DNA of 5,323 nucleotides from Ardenticatenia bacterium. GTDB taxonomy: Bacteria; Chloroflexota; Anaerolineae; Promineifilales; Promineifilaceae. Of the stretch, positions 1 through 5,050 are shown piece after piece (position 1 is the stretch's first letter; every line of letters starts with the position of its first letter). A program made the translations under genes and the position numbers. Under the pieces are notes generated by a model, which searched no databases, was not told the origin of the DNA, and saw nothing but the letters and a program-made list of their open reading frames with translations. Location of the stretch: positions 1,155 through 6,477 of the forward strand of contig JAACJX010000326.1 in the NCBI GenBank assembly GCA_014237545.1. The letters run 5' to 3'.

Positions 1-243
1 GGCCACGATCTGTCGGCCATTCAGTTGGTTGCGATAGCCGCGGCTGCCGGCCTAATCGCTGGTGTTGCGCTGCCGCTGGTCACGCTTTTTCTGATGGCGT
101 TGAAGACGGGCATTCACGCCCATGGACCCGAATACTCGCCACAAGAGATTGCCTGGGTGTGGCGGCAGTTGCCGCTTTGGGCCTTGGTTGGGGGGATAAC
201 CGGCTTTGGACTTGGGCTGTTATCGGCCGCAAGACGGGCATGA
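1..243 (+). CDS. C-terminal part of an unidentified small membrane protein (5' truncated by window edge)
   Basis: The reading frame is open from base 1 and ends at TGA 241-243, giving 80 visible residues. The true start lies upstream of the window; a TTG at 25 is in frame but nothing favours it. Two hydrophobic stretches look like membrane helices: visible residues about 7-33 (rich in Ala, Leu, Val and Gly) and about 57-74 (LWALVGGITGFGLGLL). The loop between them is polar and aromatic (HAHGPEYSPQEIAWVWRQ). The C-terminus ends in AARRA, so the positive-inside rule places the tail in the cytoplasm and the loop outside. I do not recognise the family. It is separated from the next gene by a 146-bp region with its own promoter, so it is probably not part of the sugar cluster. 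Coding status is likely but not certain, resting on the clean open frame and membrane-like composition. Confidence 0.6.
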   Translation, partial: GHDLSAIQLVAIAAAAGLIAGVALPLVTLFLMALKTGIHAHGPEYSPQEIAWVWRQLPLWALVGGITGFGLGLLSAARRA

Positions 244-271
244 CCATTGGGATTACGCTTGAACTTTGTGG

Positions 272-289
272 ACTTCGGCACTTCGGCAC
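272..289. repeat. Short tandem duplication (ACTTCGGC twice)
   Basis: The 8-bp unit ACTTCGGC occurs twice head to tail at 272-287 and continues with AC. It lies just upstream of the predicted -35 element of the gntR promoter. It may be a replication-slippage duplication; no function is evident. Confidence 0.5.
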
Positions 290-296
290 GCTTCGC

Positions 297-325
297 TTGA
301 CTTTCGCTCCATCAACCATTAAGAT
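297..325 (+). promoter_or_regulatory. Predicted sigma70-type promoter of the gntR operon
   Basis: A -35 hexamer TTGACT (297-302, 5 of 6 consensus bases) is followed after exactly 17 bp by a -10 hexamer TAAGAT (320-325, 4 of 6, including the first two and the last T). Transcription would start near 331-333, leaving a leader of about 58 nt before the ATG at 390. The predicted start falls inside the first operator copy (325-334), a natural arrangement for repression by the downstream GntR protein. Hexamers and spacing are seen directly; activity is inferred. Confidence 0.6.
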
Positions 326-334
326 GTATATACA
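325..334. promoter_or_regulatory. GntR-type operator O1 (perfect palindrome TGTATATACA)
   Basis: A perfect 10-bp palindrome containing GTATATAC, which fits the GTNTANAC pattern known for HutC-subfamily GntR regulators. It overlaps the last base of the predicted -10 element and covers the likely transcription start, so bound repressor would block initiation. It is the first of three copies spaced exactly 22 bp apart. Confidence 0.7.
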
Positions 335-345
335 ACCCCGTGCGA

Positions 346-357
346 TTGCCTAGACAA
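346..357. promoter_or_regulatory. GntR-type operator O2 (imperfect palindrome TTGCCTAGACAA)
   Basis: A 12-bp near-palindrome with one base off the GTNTANAC core (GCCTAGAC at 348-355). The outer arms TTG and CAA match perfectly. Its centre is 22 bp downstream of that of O1. It is the weakest of the three copies on its own; the regular spacing is what supports it. Confidence 0.6.
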
Positions 358-368
358 CCAGGCGTCAT

Positions 369-378
369 TGTATAGACA
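369..378. promoter_or_regulatory. GntR-type operator O3 (TGTATAGACA)
   Basis: An exact GTNTANAC match (GTATAGAC at 370-377) with flanking T and A extending the dyad. Its centre is 22 bp downstream of that of O2 and 11 bp separate its end from the gntR ATG. It lies in the predicted 5' leader, so bound protein would act as a roadblock or by cooperative occupancy with O1 and O2. Confidence 0.65.
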
Positions 379-389
379 TAAATAAAACC

Positions 390-1115
390 ATGTTGCAGTC
401 AGGCTCCGAGGGAATTGCGCTTTACGCCCAGGTTCGCGAGTCGATTCGCGAGCAGATCGCCAGAGGCGATTTGAAGCCTGGCGAAAAGTTACCGCCGGAG
501 GAAGAGTTGGTCACGCTCATGGGCGCCAGCCGAATGACCATCCGGCGTGGAATCCTCGATCTTATCGATGAAGGCGTGCTTTATCGCCGGCGGGGGGTCG
601 GCACGTTCGTCGCCCATCGGCACATCGACCGCGACCACAACCGGCTGGCAGGTTACATGGATTCGGCCGTGGAAGAGGGGTTCGACCCCCGGATCGAGGT
701 GCTCAGCCGGGAGATCGTCGGTGCCAAGTTCATGGTTGCCCGCGCCCTGAACCTGCGCGAGGAAGAGCCTGTCGTGCGGGTGCGAACCTTGCGCCTGGCC
801 GATGGCGAGCCGTTGGCCATCCACGACGAGCACGTGCCCTATCGCCTTTATCCGGACATTCTGGAAGCCTCTATCGAAACCCGGCAATTGTGGGAACTGC
901 TCAGCGACCACGGCTATACGGTCAAGCGCGCTGTCCAGCGCGTGGAGGCGCGGCTGGCCGATGAAGAAATAGCGCGATTGCTGGATATCGAAGAGGGGGC
1001 GCCGATTCTCTACAAGTTACGCACCGTTTTCAGCGAAGACGGCACGCCGCTCGAGTTCGCCATCTGCTATAACCGCGGTGACCGTTATTCGTTAACAACC
1101 ACGTTGTCCCGTTAG
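390..1115 (+). CDS. GntR-family transcriptional regulator, HutC subfamily (wHTH + UTRA domain)
   Basis: A 241-residue DNA-binding regulator that probably controls this cluster. Residues about 11-75 form the GntR winged helix-turn-helix: LYAQVRESIREQI, then GDLKPGEKLPPEEEL, the recognition-helix region SRMTIRRGILDLIDEG, and the wing RRRGVGTFV. Residues about 95-235 match a UTRA effector domain, with typical features such as the RVRTLRLADGEPLAIHDEHVPY segment and the late LEFAICYNRGDRY segment. UTRA domains commonly bind sugar phosphates, amino sugars or small acids; the ligand here is unknown. Length is normal for the subfamily. The ATG at 390 gives the usual short lead-in to the wHTH but has no Shine-Dalgarno sequence (upstream is ATAAATAAAACC), unlike every other gene here, so translation may be weak. 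Three phased operator-like palindromes upstream suggest autoregulation. The next gene begins 57 bp downstream with no clear terminator between, so co-transcription is likely. Confidence 0.93.
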   Translation: MLQSGSEGIALYAQVRESIREQIARGDLKPGEKLPPEEELVTLMGASRMTIRRGILDLIDEGVLYRRRGVGTFVAHRHIDRDHNRLAGYMDSAVEEGFDPRIEVLSREIVGAKFMVARALNLREEEPVVRVRTLRLADGEPLAIHDEHVPYRLYPDILEASIETRQLWELLSDHGYTVKRAVQRVEARLADEEIARLLDIEEGAPILYKLRTVFSEDGTPLEFAICYNRGDRYSLTTTLSR

Positions 1116-1157
1116 CCCGCCCGACCCAACCCCGACTGTGGCGCGTTGTCTTGGGCG

Positions 1158-1164
1158 AAAGGAG
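1158..1164 (+). promoter_or_regulatory. Ribosome binding site fixing the aldolase start
   Basis: AAAGGAG ends 8 nt before ATG 1173. An in-frame TTG at 1146 would extend the protein by nine residues but would place this site inside the coding region and has no such site of its own, so 1173 is the better start. Confidence 0.8.
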
Positions 1165-1172
1165 TTCTCACG

Positions 1173-2024
1173 ATGACCGTTGCCACCATGCCGGAAGTCA
1201 TGGATCCGGCCTTCAAGCAGCGTTATGGCGTGGCCGCCTTCAACGCTGTGGACGACCTGACCACGGATGCCCTCATCAAAGCCGCTGAAAAATCTCGCTC
1301 GCCGCTCATCATTCAGATCTCAGTCAAAACGGTGAAGTACTGGGGTATGCCGGTCGTCAAAGATGTATTCACGCACATGGCCTCCCGGGCCTCGGTACCG
1401 GTGACGCTACATTTAGACCATTGCCCCGATCCCGAATTCGCCAAGGAATGCATCAAGATGGGCTGGAATGCCGTTCTCTTTGACGGCTCGGCGCTGAATT
1501 ACGAGGAGAACTTTCGCATCACGCGCGAAATCGTCCAGTTTGCCAACCAGTATGGCGCCAGCGTCGAGGGGGAGGTCGTGCCGGTCACCGGCGTGGAAGA
1601 CGGGGTGGGCAGCGACGAAGTAGCCCAGCCAGTGCCCATCGAAAAGGATATCGAATTCATTCGCGAAACGGGAATTTATTGCTACGCGCCGGCGATCGGG
1701 ACTGCCCACGGCTTCTACCATGCCGCGCCGAGTATTCGCTACGACCATATGGAAAAGCTGGTGGCCGCGACTAACATGCCGATGGTTCTGCACGGCGGTA
1801 GCGGCCTCGACGAAGAGGTGTTTCACCGTCTGATCGCCTTGGGCGCAGCCAAGGTCAATATCTCGACCGACCTGAAGAAGACCTATGCCGATGGGTTCCG
1901 CAATTATCTCGAAGCGAAGCCGAAGGAGTACAACCCTCTAAAGTTGATCGGCGCTGTCCGGGATGACGTCATCGCCATGGCGCAGCACTACTTCAGGCTG
2001 TTCGGGAGCGAGGGCAAGGCATGA
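1173..2024 (+). CDS. Class II (zinc-dependent) ketose-bisphosphate aldolase family protein
   Basis: A 283-residue cytoplasmic TIM-barrel aldolase of the FbaA/GatY/KbaY family. Class II aldolases reversibly condense DHAP with an aldehyde using a divalent metal. Visible signatures: HLDHC at 80-84 (Asp82 as the expected catalytic acid/base, His83 as zinc ligand), LFDGS at 102-106, SVEGE at 130-134, AIGTAHG at 174-180 (His179 zinc ligand), LHGGSG at 206-211 (His207 zinc ligand), and KVNISTDL at 227-234 in the phosphate-binding/catalytic loop. Length matches the shorter class II type (about 280-290 residues). One departure: after SVEGE the sequence reads VVPVTGVEDG, where GatY-like enzymes have a SVEAELG-type motif. 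The substrate (fructose-, tagatose-, sedoheptulose- or another ketose phosphate) cannot be assigned. Its stop overlaps the phosphatase start (ATGA), showing tight coupling. With the DHA-type kinase downstream, a DHAP-linked reaction is a reasonable inference. Confidence 0.92.
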   Translation: MTVATMPEVMDPAFKQRYGVAAFNAVDDLTTDALIKAAEKSRSPLIIQISVKTVKYWGMPVVKDVFTHMASRASVPVTLHLDHCPDPEFAKECIKMGWNAVLFDGSALNYEENFRITREIVQFANQYGASVEGEVVPVTGVEDGVGSDEVAQPVPIEKDIEFIRETGIYCYAPAIGTAHGFYHAAPSIRYDHMEKLVAATNMPMVLHGGSGLDEEVFHRLIALGAAKVNISTDLKKTYADGFRNYLEAKPKEYNPLKLIGAVRDDVIAMAQHYFRLFGSEGKA

Positions 2025-2815
2025 CGAAGACGCTGATTTTCGATTGTGATGGTGTCCTGGCCGACACCGAGCGCGACGGCCACCTGGTGGCTTTCAACCG
2101 GATGTGGCGCGAGTATGGCGTTAATTGGCAATGGAGCCTGGAGCAGTATGCCGAGAAGGTGAAGATCGGCGGCGGCAAGGAACGCATGGCCAGCCTCGGC
2201 CGCGATGATGATTTTCGCGCCGTCTACGACGTCCCCGACTCCGAGGAGGCCTGGTGGGATATCGTCGCCGGATGGCACAAGCGGAAGAGCGAAATTTATA
2301 AGGAGATGATCCAGGCCGGCGCTTTGCCGGGGCGCCCCGGCGTGAAACGAATTGCCGAGGAAGCCTGGGATGCCGGCTGGCAGCTTGCGGTCTGTTCCAC
2401 GTCATCTCTGTCGTCAGTGCAGGCCGTGGTCGATCACGTCATGGGGCGCGAAACGGCGGCCAAATTCGCCGGGATCTTTGCCGGAGACATGGCCAAGGCC
2501 AAAAAGCCGGACCCGGCTATCTATCTGCTGGCAGTCGAGAATCTGAATCTCTCGCCGGCTGAATGCGTCGTCGTGGAGGACTCGCGCAACGGGTTGTTGG
2601 CGGCCACGGCCGCGGGCATGCCTTGCATCGTCACTGTCAACGATTTGACACGCGGCGAGGATTTTCATGAGGCGGCCGTCGTAGTCACCAGTCTGGGCGA
2701 CCCCGATGGCGAGAAAATGGTAGTTATAGAAAATCGTACCAGCGCCAGGCCGCAAGCGTATATGACCGTGCGAGACTGGGAGCAGGTGTTATCGTCCGTC
2801 GCGGCCCAGGATTAA
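2021..2815 (+). CDS. HAD-superfamily phosphatase, CbbY-like (possible ketose-bisphosphate phosphatase)
   Basis: A 264-residue HAD hydrolase of the beta-phosphoglucomutase/CbbY group. Motif I is FDCDGVLADTE (7-17), with Asp8 the expected nucleophile and Asp10 the acid/base. Motif II is VCSTSS (124-129, Ser126). Motif III is KKPDP (161-165, Lys162). Motif IV is VVVEDSRNG (183-191, Glu186-Asp187 binding Mg2+). A helical cap lies between motifs I and II (about 15-100). Several segments resemble CbbY of plants and autotrophic bacteria as I remember them: WSLEQYAEKVKIGGGKERM, IYKEMIQAG, RPGVKR and LAVCS. Known CbbY proteins hydrolyse xylulose 1,5-bisphosphate to xylulose 5-phosphate. No Rubisco gene is visible, so a different bisphosphate is possible. 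The ATG overlaps the aldolase stop by 4 bp, so the two are probably translationally coupled and act on linked metabolites. Phosphatase versus phosphomutase activity cannot be settled here. Confidence 0.9.
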   Translation: MTKTLIFDCDGVLADTERDGHLVAFNRMWREYGVNWQWSLEQYAEKVKIGGGKERMASLGRDDDFRAVYDVPDSEEAWWDIVAGWHKRKSEIYKEMIQAGALPGRPGVKRIAEEAWDAGWQLAVCSTSSLSSVQAVVDHVMGRETAAKFAGIFAGDMAKAKKPDPAIYLLAVENLNLSPAECVVVEDSRNGLLAATAAGMPCIVTVNDLTRGEDFHEAAVVVTSLGDPDGEKMVVIENRTSARPQAYMTVRDWEQVLSSVAAQD

Positions 2816-2830
2816 ACCGGCCCGACCCGG

Positions 2831-2861
2831 TAAGGAGGAGGTGCGATTGAGGGCAATCTAG
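2831..2861 (+). other. Orphan Shine-Dalgarno-like sequence with 4- or 6-codon mini-ORF and small hairpin
   Basis: TAAGGAGGAGG at 2831-2841 is a very strong anti-16S match just after the phosphatase stop, yet no real gene follows. A TTG at 2847, at good distance from the purine block, opens only four codons before TAG 2859-2861; a GTG at 2841 in the same frame gives six. The same stretch contains a perfect hairpin, GATTG (2845-2849), loop AGGG, CAATC (2854-2858). It could be a leader peptide, a ribosome standby site, the relic of a lost gene, or chance. Confidence 0.35.
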
Positions 2862-2916
2862 GACAGCACTCGTTCACTCCGATCGCAAGTCTACTGGGGC
2901 AGGACGTCGAATGTCC

Positions 2917-2941
2917 GGCGCGGGGTACTGACCTTCGCGCC
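2917..2941 (+). other. GC-rich inverted repeat in the dhaL leader
   Basis: GGCGCG (2917-2922) pairs perfectly with CGCGCC (2936-2941). Inside it, GGT (2924-2926) pairs with ACC (2931-2933) across an ACTG loop, leaving G2923 and a small TT bulge. No T-run follows, so it is not a standard intrinsic terminator. It ends 31 nt before the dhaL ATG. It might stabilise the downstream mRNA or be a protein site. The inner GGTACTGACC has GT/AC arms like the gntR operators but lacks their central TA. Confidence 0.4.
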
Positions 2942-2972
2942 CAGAGCCGCTCCTGCCTGCAAAGGAGGTTAT

Positions 2973-3620
2973 ATGACGACTTCGAGTCTCGCTATTACTG
3001 AGCGCGTTGTGCGCACGATTTCCGATGTAGCCCTGGAAAACGAATTCTATTTTGCCGAGCTGGACGGCGTTTGCGGCGACGGTGATTTCGGTCTTTCCCT
3101 GGCGAATGGATGCCGCAAGCTGTTGGAAGAGTGGGATACGCTCGACCGCAGTAACCCCGGCACTTTTTTGAAGAAAGTCTCGATGATCATCACCAGCCGC
3201 GTGGGCGGCGTGTCCGGGGCGATCTGGGGCACGGGCTTCATGCGCGCCGGCTTCGCGGCCGGGGACAAGGTCGAACTGACCGCCGAGGACGTGATCGCCA
3301 TGTTGCGCGCCGCCGAGGAGGGCATGAAGAAGCGGGGTCAATCCGATCTCGGCGACAAGACCCTACTCGACGCGTACATTCCGGCAGTTGACGAACTGGA
3401 GCGCGTGTTGAAGGAAGGGGGGACTACCCAGGAGGCGCTGAACGCTGCGGCGGTGAAGGCTCGCGAACAGACTGAAGCCATCAAACCCTGGATAGCCAAG
3501 CGTGGCCGCGCCGCGTACACCGGCGAGCGCAGCTGCGATACCTATGATGCCGGTTCCATTGCCATCGCCGTGATGGCTGAAAAGATCGCCGAAAGCTGGG
3601 GCGATATCACAAACCCATAA
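2973..3620 (+). CDS. dhaL: Dihydroxyacetone kinase subunit DhaL (nucleotide-binding subunit)
   Basis: A 215-residue cytoplasmic protein matching the DhaL/DAK2 domain over its whole length (E. coli DhaL is about 210). DhaL carries the adenine nucleotide and transfers phosphate to the ketose held on DhaK. The nucleotide/Mg2+ site shows the conserved Asp trio as D31, D36 and D38 in ELDGVCGDGDFG, where E. coli has GDADHG. Other conserved segments are SRVGGVSGAIWGTGFMRAG (75-93), LGDKTLLDAYIPAV (126-139), KRGRAAYTGERS (176-187) and YDAGS (191-195). AAAGGAGG at 2961-2968 lies 4 nt before ATG 2973, close but strong. dhaK follows after 20 bp. No DhaM-type PTS subunit is present in the window, so either ATP serves directly, as in fused ATP-dependent DHA kinases, or DhaM lies elsewhere. 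The gene order L then K is the reverse of the E. coli dhaKLM order. The substrate might be DHA or another short ketose. Confidence 0.93.
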   Translation: MTTSSLAITERVVRTISDVALENEFYFAELDGVCGDGDFGLSLANGCRKLLEEWDTLDRSNPGTFLKKVSMIITSRVGGVSGAIWGTGFMRAGFAAGDKVELTAEDVIAMLRAAEEGMKKRGQSDLGDKTLLDAYIPAVDELERVLKEGGTTQEALNAAAVKAREQTEAIKPWIAKRGRAAYTGERSCDTYDAGSIAIAVMAEKIAESWGDITNP

Positions 3621-3640
3621 CCCACATAGGAGAATGTGAA

Positions 3641-4672
3641 ATGAAAAAGTTGATGAATGACCCGAAGAATTTCGTTCCCGAGATGATGAAGGGTATCGAA
3701 CTGGCCAATCCTGGTAAGATCAAGTACGTCCCGGCCTACAATCTGGTCATGCGCGCCGATGCGCCCAATCCCAATAAGGTGTCGATTCTCCAGGGTTCCG
3801 GTTCAGGTCACGAACCGGCTCATATCATGATCGTCGGCAAGGGTATGCTGGATGGCGCCAGCCCCGGCGACGTGTTTTCCGCGCCGCCGATGGATTACGT
3901 AGTGGAGTCGACCAAGATCCTGAATTCGCCCAAGGGCGTCCTGCACATCGTCAACAACTACAGCGGCGACCGGATGTCGTTCGAGATGGCGACGGAGATG
4001 CTGGACATGGAAGGTGTCACCGTCAAGACCATCTTCGTCGATGACGACGTCGCGGTTCAGGATAGCACCTGGACGGTCGGCCGCCGCGGTGTGGCCGGCA
4101 ACTTCTTCGTCATCAAGGCCGTCGGCGCGGCCGCGGAGAACGGCGCATCGCTCGACGAGTTGGTCGAACTGGGCAATAAAGTGAACTCCATGGTCCGTTC
4201 GATGGGTATGGCCCTGACCGGCTGCACCCCACCGGCCAAGGGCAAGCCCATCTTCACCCTGGAAGAGGACGAGATCGAGATGGGCGTCGGCATTCACGGC
4301 GAGCCGGGCCGGGCGCGCAAGAAGCTGGTGAGCGCCAACGAGATCGCCGACGAGATGCTGGAAGCGATTCTCACTGATCGCAAACCCATCCCCGGCAGCG
4401 ACGACCGCGAAGCGCCGATTTTCAACAAGGGCGACGAAGTGGCGTTGATGATCAACGGTCTGGGCGGCACGCCGATATCCGAATTGTATATCGTGTACGG
4501 CCACGTCCATGAGGAACTGGAGAAGCGCGGCATCAAGGTCTGGCGCAGCTATGTTGGCGAGTACTGCACCTCGCTGGAGATGGCCGGCATGTCGATCACG
4601 TTGTGCAAGGTGGACGATCAGTTGAAGGACCTGTTCATGGCTCCGGCCGAAATCCCGATCCGCGTCTTTTAA
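3641..4672 (+). CDS. dhaK: Dihydroxyacetone kinase subunit DhaK (substrate-binding subunit)
   Basis: A 343-residue cytoplasmic protein matching the DhaK/DAK1 domain over its full length (E. coli DhaK is about 356). DhaK binds the ketose covalently as a hemiaminal to a histidine. That residue is His219 in MGVGIHGEPG (214-223). The other active-site residues are also seen: His57 in GSGSGHEP (52-59) and Asp110 in NNYSGD (105-110). The start MKKLMND, IFVDDDVAVQDS (131-142), GRRGVAG (147-153) and GEYCTSLEMAG (306-316) are family hallmarks. Compared with E. coli as I remember it, KNYTGD reads NNYSGD (Lys104 replaced by Asn) and the TSPTPDKI region reads SAPPMDYV, changes near the substrate pocket. 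AGGAG at 3628-3632 sits 8 nt before the ATG. It is clearly co-transcribed with dhaL. Homologues also act on erythrulose and other tetruloses or apulose, so the true substrate is open. Confidence 0.94.
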   Translation: MKKLMNDPKNFVPEMMKGIELANPGKIKYVPAYNLVMRADAPNPNKVSILQGSGSGHEPAHIMIVGKGMLDGASPGDVFSAPPMDYVVESTKILNSPKGVLHIVNNYSGDRMSFEMATEMLDMEGVTVKTIFVDDDVAVQDSTWTVGRRGVAGNFFVIKAVGAAAENGASLDELVELGNKVNSMVRSMGMALTGCTPPAKGKPIFTLEEDEIEMGVGIHGEPGRARKKLVSANEIADEMLEAILTDRKPIPGSDDREAPIFNKGDEVALMINGLGGTPISELYIVYGHVHEELEKRGIKVWRSYVGEYCTSLEMAGMSITLCKVDDQLKDLFMAPAEIPIRVF

Positions 4673-4688
4673 GTGCTTATTCGTTCGC

Positions 4689-4709
4689 GCCGCGTGGAAG
4701 GGACGCGGC
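4689..4709 (+). other. Inverted repeat 17 bp after the dhaK stop codon
   Basis: GCCGCGT (4689-4695) and ACGCGGC (4703-4709) form a perfect 7-bp stem with a 7-nt loop (GGAAGGG). The position suits an mRNA 3'-end structure, but no T-run follows, so Rho-independent termination is unlikely; RNA stabilisation or pausing are alternatives. Confidence 0.45.
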
Positions 4710-4714
4710 CCTGA

Positions 4715-4735
4715 TGTCGATTCGAATGTTCGACA
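4715..4735 (+). other. Second inverted repeat downstream of dhaK
   Basis: TGTCGA (4715-4720) and TCGACA (4730-4735) form a perfect 6-bp stem around a 9-nt loop that itself contains TTCGAA. It begins 5 bp after the previous hairpin. It could be a second RNA hairpin or a DNA-binding dyad; no T-run follows. Confidence 0.4.
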
Positions 4736-4834
4736 GATTTGACAAGTAGCGCGGCGGACCAGTGGGCGGCGGATAATCGCCCCCTGGCCCGCCCGGTAAT
4801 CGCGCACCGGATAGGCTGTACCAACAACGTGTCC

Positions 4835-4864
4835 GGCCGGTTGTAGAGCGATTGTGGCCGGTTG
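4835..4864. repeat. Two direct copies of GGCCGGTTG, 21-bp period
   Basis: GGCCGGTTG occurs at 4835-4843 and 4856-4864, start to start 21 bp, about two helical turns. Both are in the non-coding region ahead of the transaldolase gene. They may be binding sites for a protein other than the GntR regulator, or chance in GC-rich DNA. Confidence 0.3.
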
Positions 4865-4963
4865 GCCGCCCTCATCGTTGCCTGACCGGCCCATCCCCCC
4901 ATACGCGACAGGGCGAGGCGCTCGCCGCCCCGCCGATCGCGTCCGGAGCTTCGCTCTACCCTC

Positions 4964-4971
4964 GTCTATAC
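4964..4971. promoter_or_regulatory. Candidate GntR operator upstream of the transaldolase gene (GTCTATAC)
   Basis: An exact GTNTANAC match, extended to CGT..TA..ACG by its flanks. By my reading it is the only exact match in the window outside the gntR promoter, and it lies 79 bp before the transaldolase ATG. It suggests the same regulator controls this gene. A single 6-base-specific match is expected about once by chance in 5 kb, so the call depends on location. No convincing promoter could be placed around it. Confidence 0.45.
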
Positions 4972-5004
4972 GCTCTTGTGAACCGAGAAACGTCCCGGCC
5001 TCTG

Positions 5005-5039
5005 TCCCGGGCGGCCGCCGGGCGTATGCATTCCCGGGA
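5005..5039 (+). promoter_or_regulatory. Possible hairpin masking the transaldolase ribosome binding site
   Basis: TCCCGGG (5005-5011) pairs perfectly with CCCGGGA (5033-5039), taking up the first half of the ribosome site GGGAGGG (5036-5042). The same upstream arm can instead pair with CCGGG at 5018-5022 (CCCGG 5006-5010, 5 bp), which would free the site. The two structures exclude each other. CCCGGG is self-complementary and common in GC-rich DNA, so control of translation is only a suggestion. Confidence 0.3.
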
Positions 5040-5050
5040 GGGTGGATGCT

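Larger units (their letters stand above)
4673..5050 (+). other. 378-bp intergenic region between dhaK and the transaldolase gene
   Basis: No convincing gene is seen. The few open frames on either strand are short, overlap each other and carry no recognisable domain. The region contains two adjacent inverted repeats right after the dhaK stop (4689-4709, 4715-4735), a weaker one (GGGCG 4764-4768 with CGCCC 4778-4782), two direct copies of GGCCGGTTG (4835-4843, 4856-4864), a perfect short inverted repeat (GGCGAG 4912-4917, CTCGCC 4921-4926), a GntR-type operator match (4964-4971) and a hairpin able to cover the transaldolase ribosome site (5005-5039). No T-run marks an intrinsic terminator. It probably holds a separate control point for the downstream gene. 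Confidence 0.6.

Noticed and set aside
489..911. Minus-strand open frame antisense to gntR
   Set aside because: No domain is visible and it sits entirely opposite a strongly supported regulator.
1095..1107. Small hairpin ACAAC-CAC-GTTGT at the end of gntR as a terminator
   Set aside because: The stem is only 5 bp and AT-rich, lies inside the coding region and has no T-run, so it does not separate gntR from the aldolase.
1413..1826. Minus-strand open frame antisense to the aldolase
   Set aside because: It mirrors the conserved aldolase coding sequence and has no plausible start region or domain.
2757..2768. GTATATGA near the end of the phosphatase gene as an operator copy
   Set aside because: It lacks the AC half of the GTNTANAC pattern and lies inside a coding sequence.
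4739..4777. Possible promoter from a perfect TTGACA (4739-4744) and GATAAT (4772-4777)
   Set aside because: The spacer is 27 bp, too long for sigma70, and no -10 element is found at 16-19 bp.
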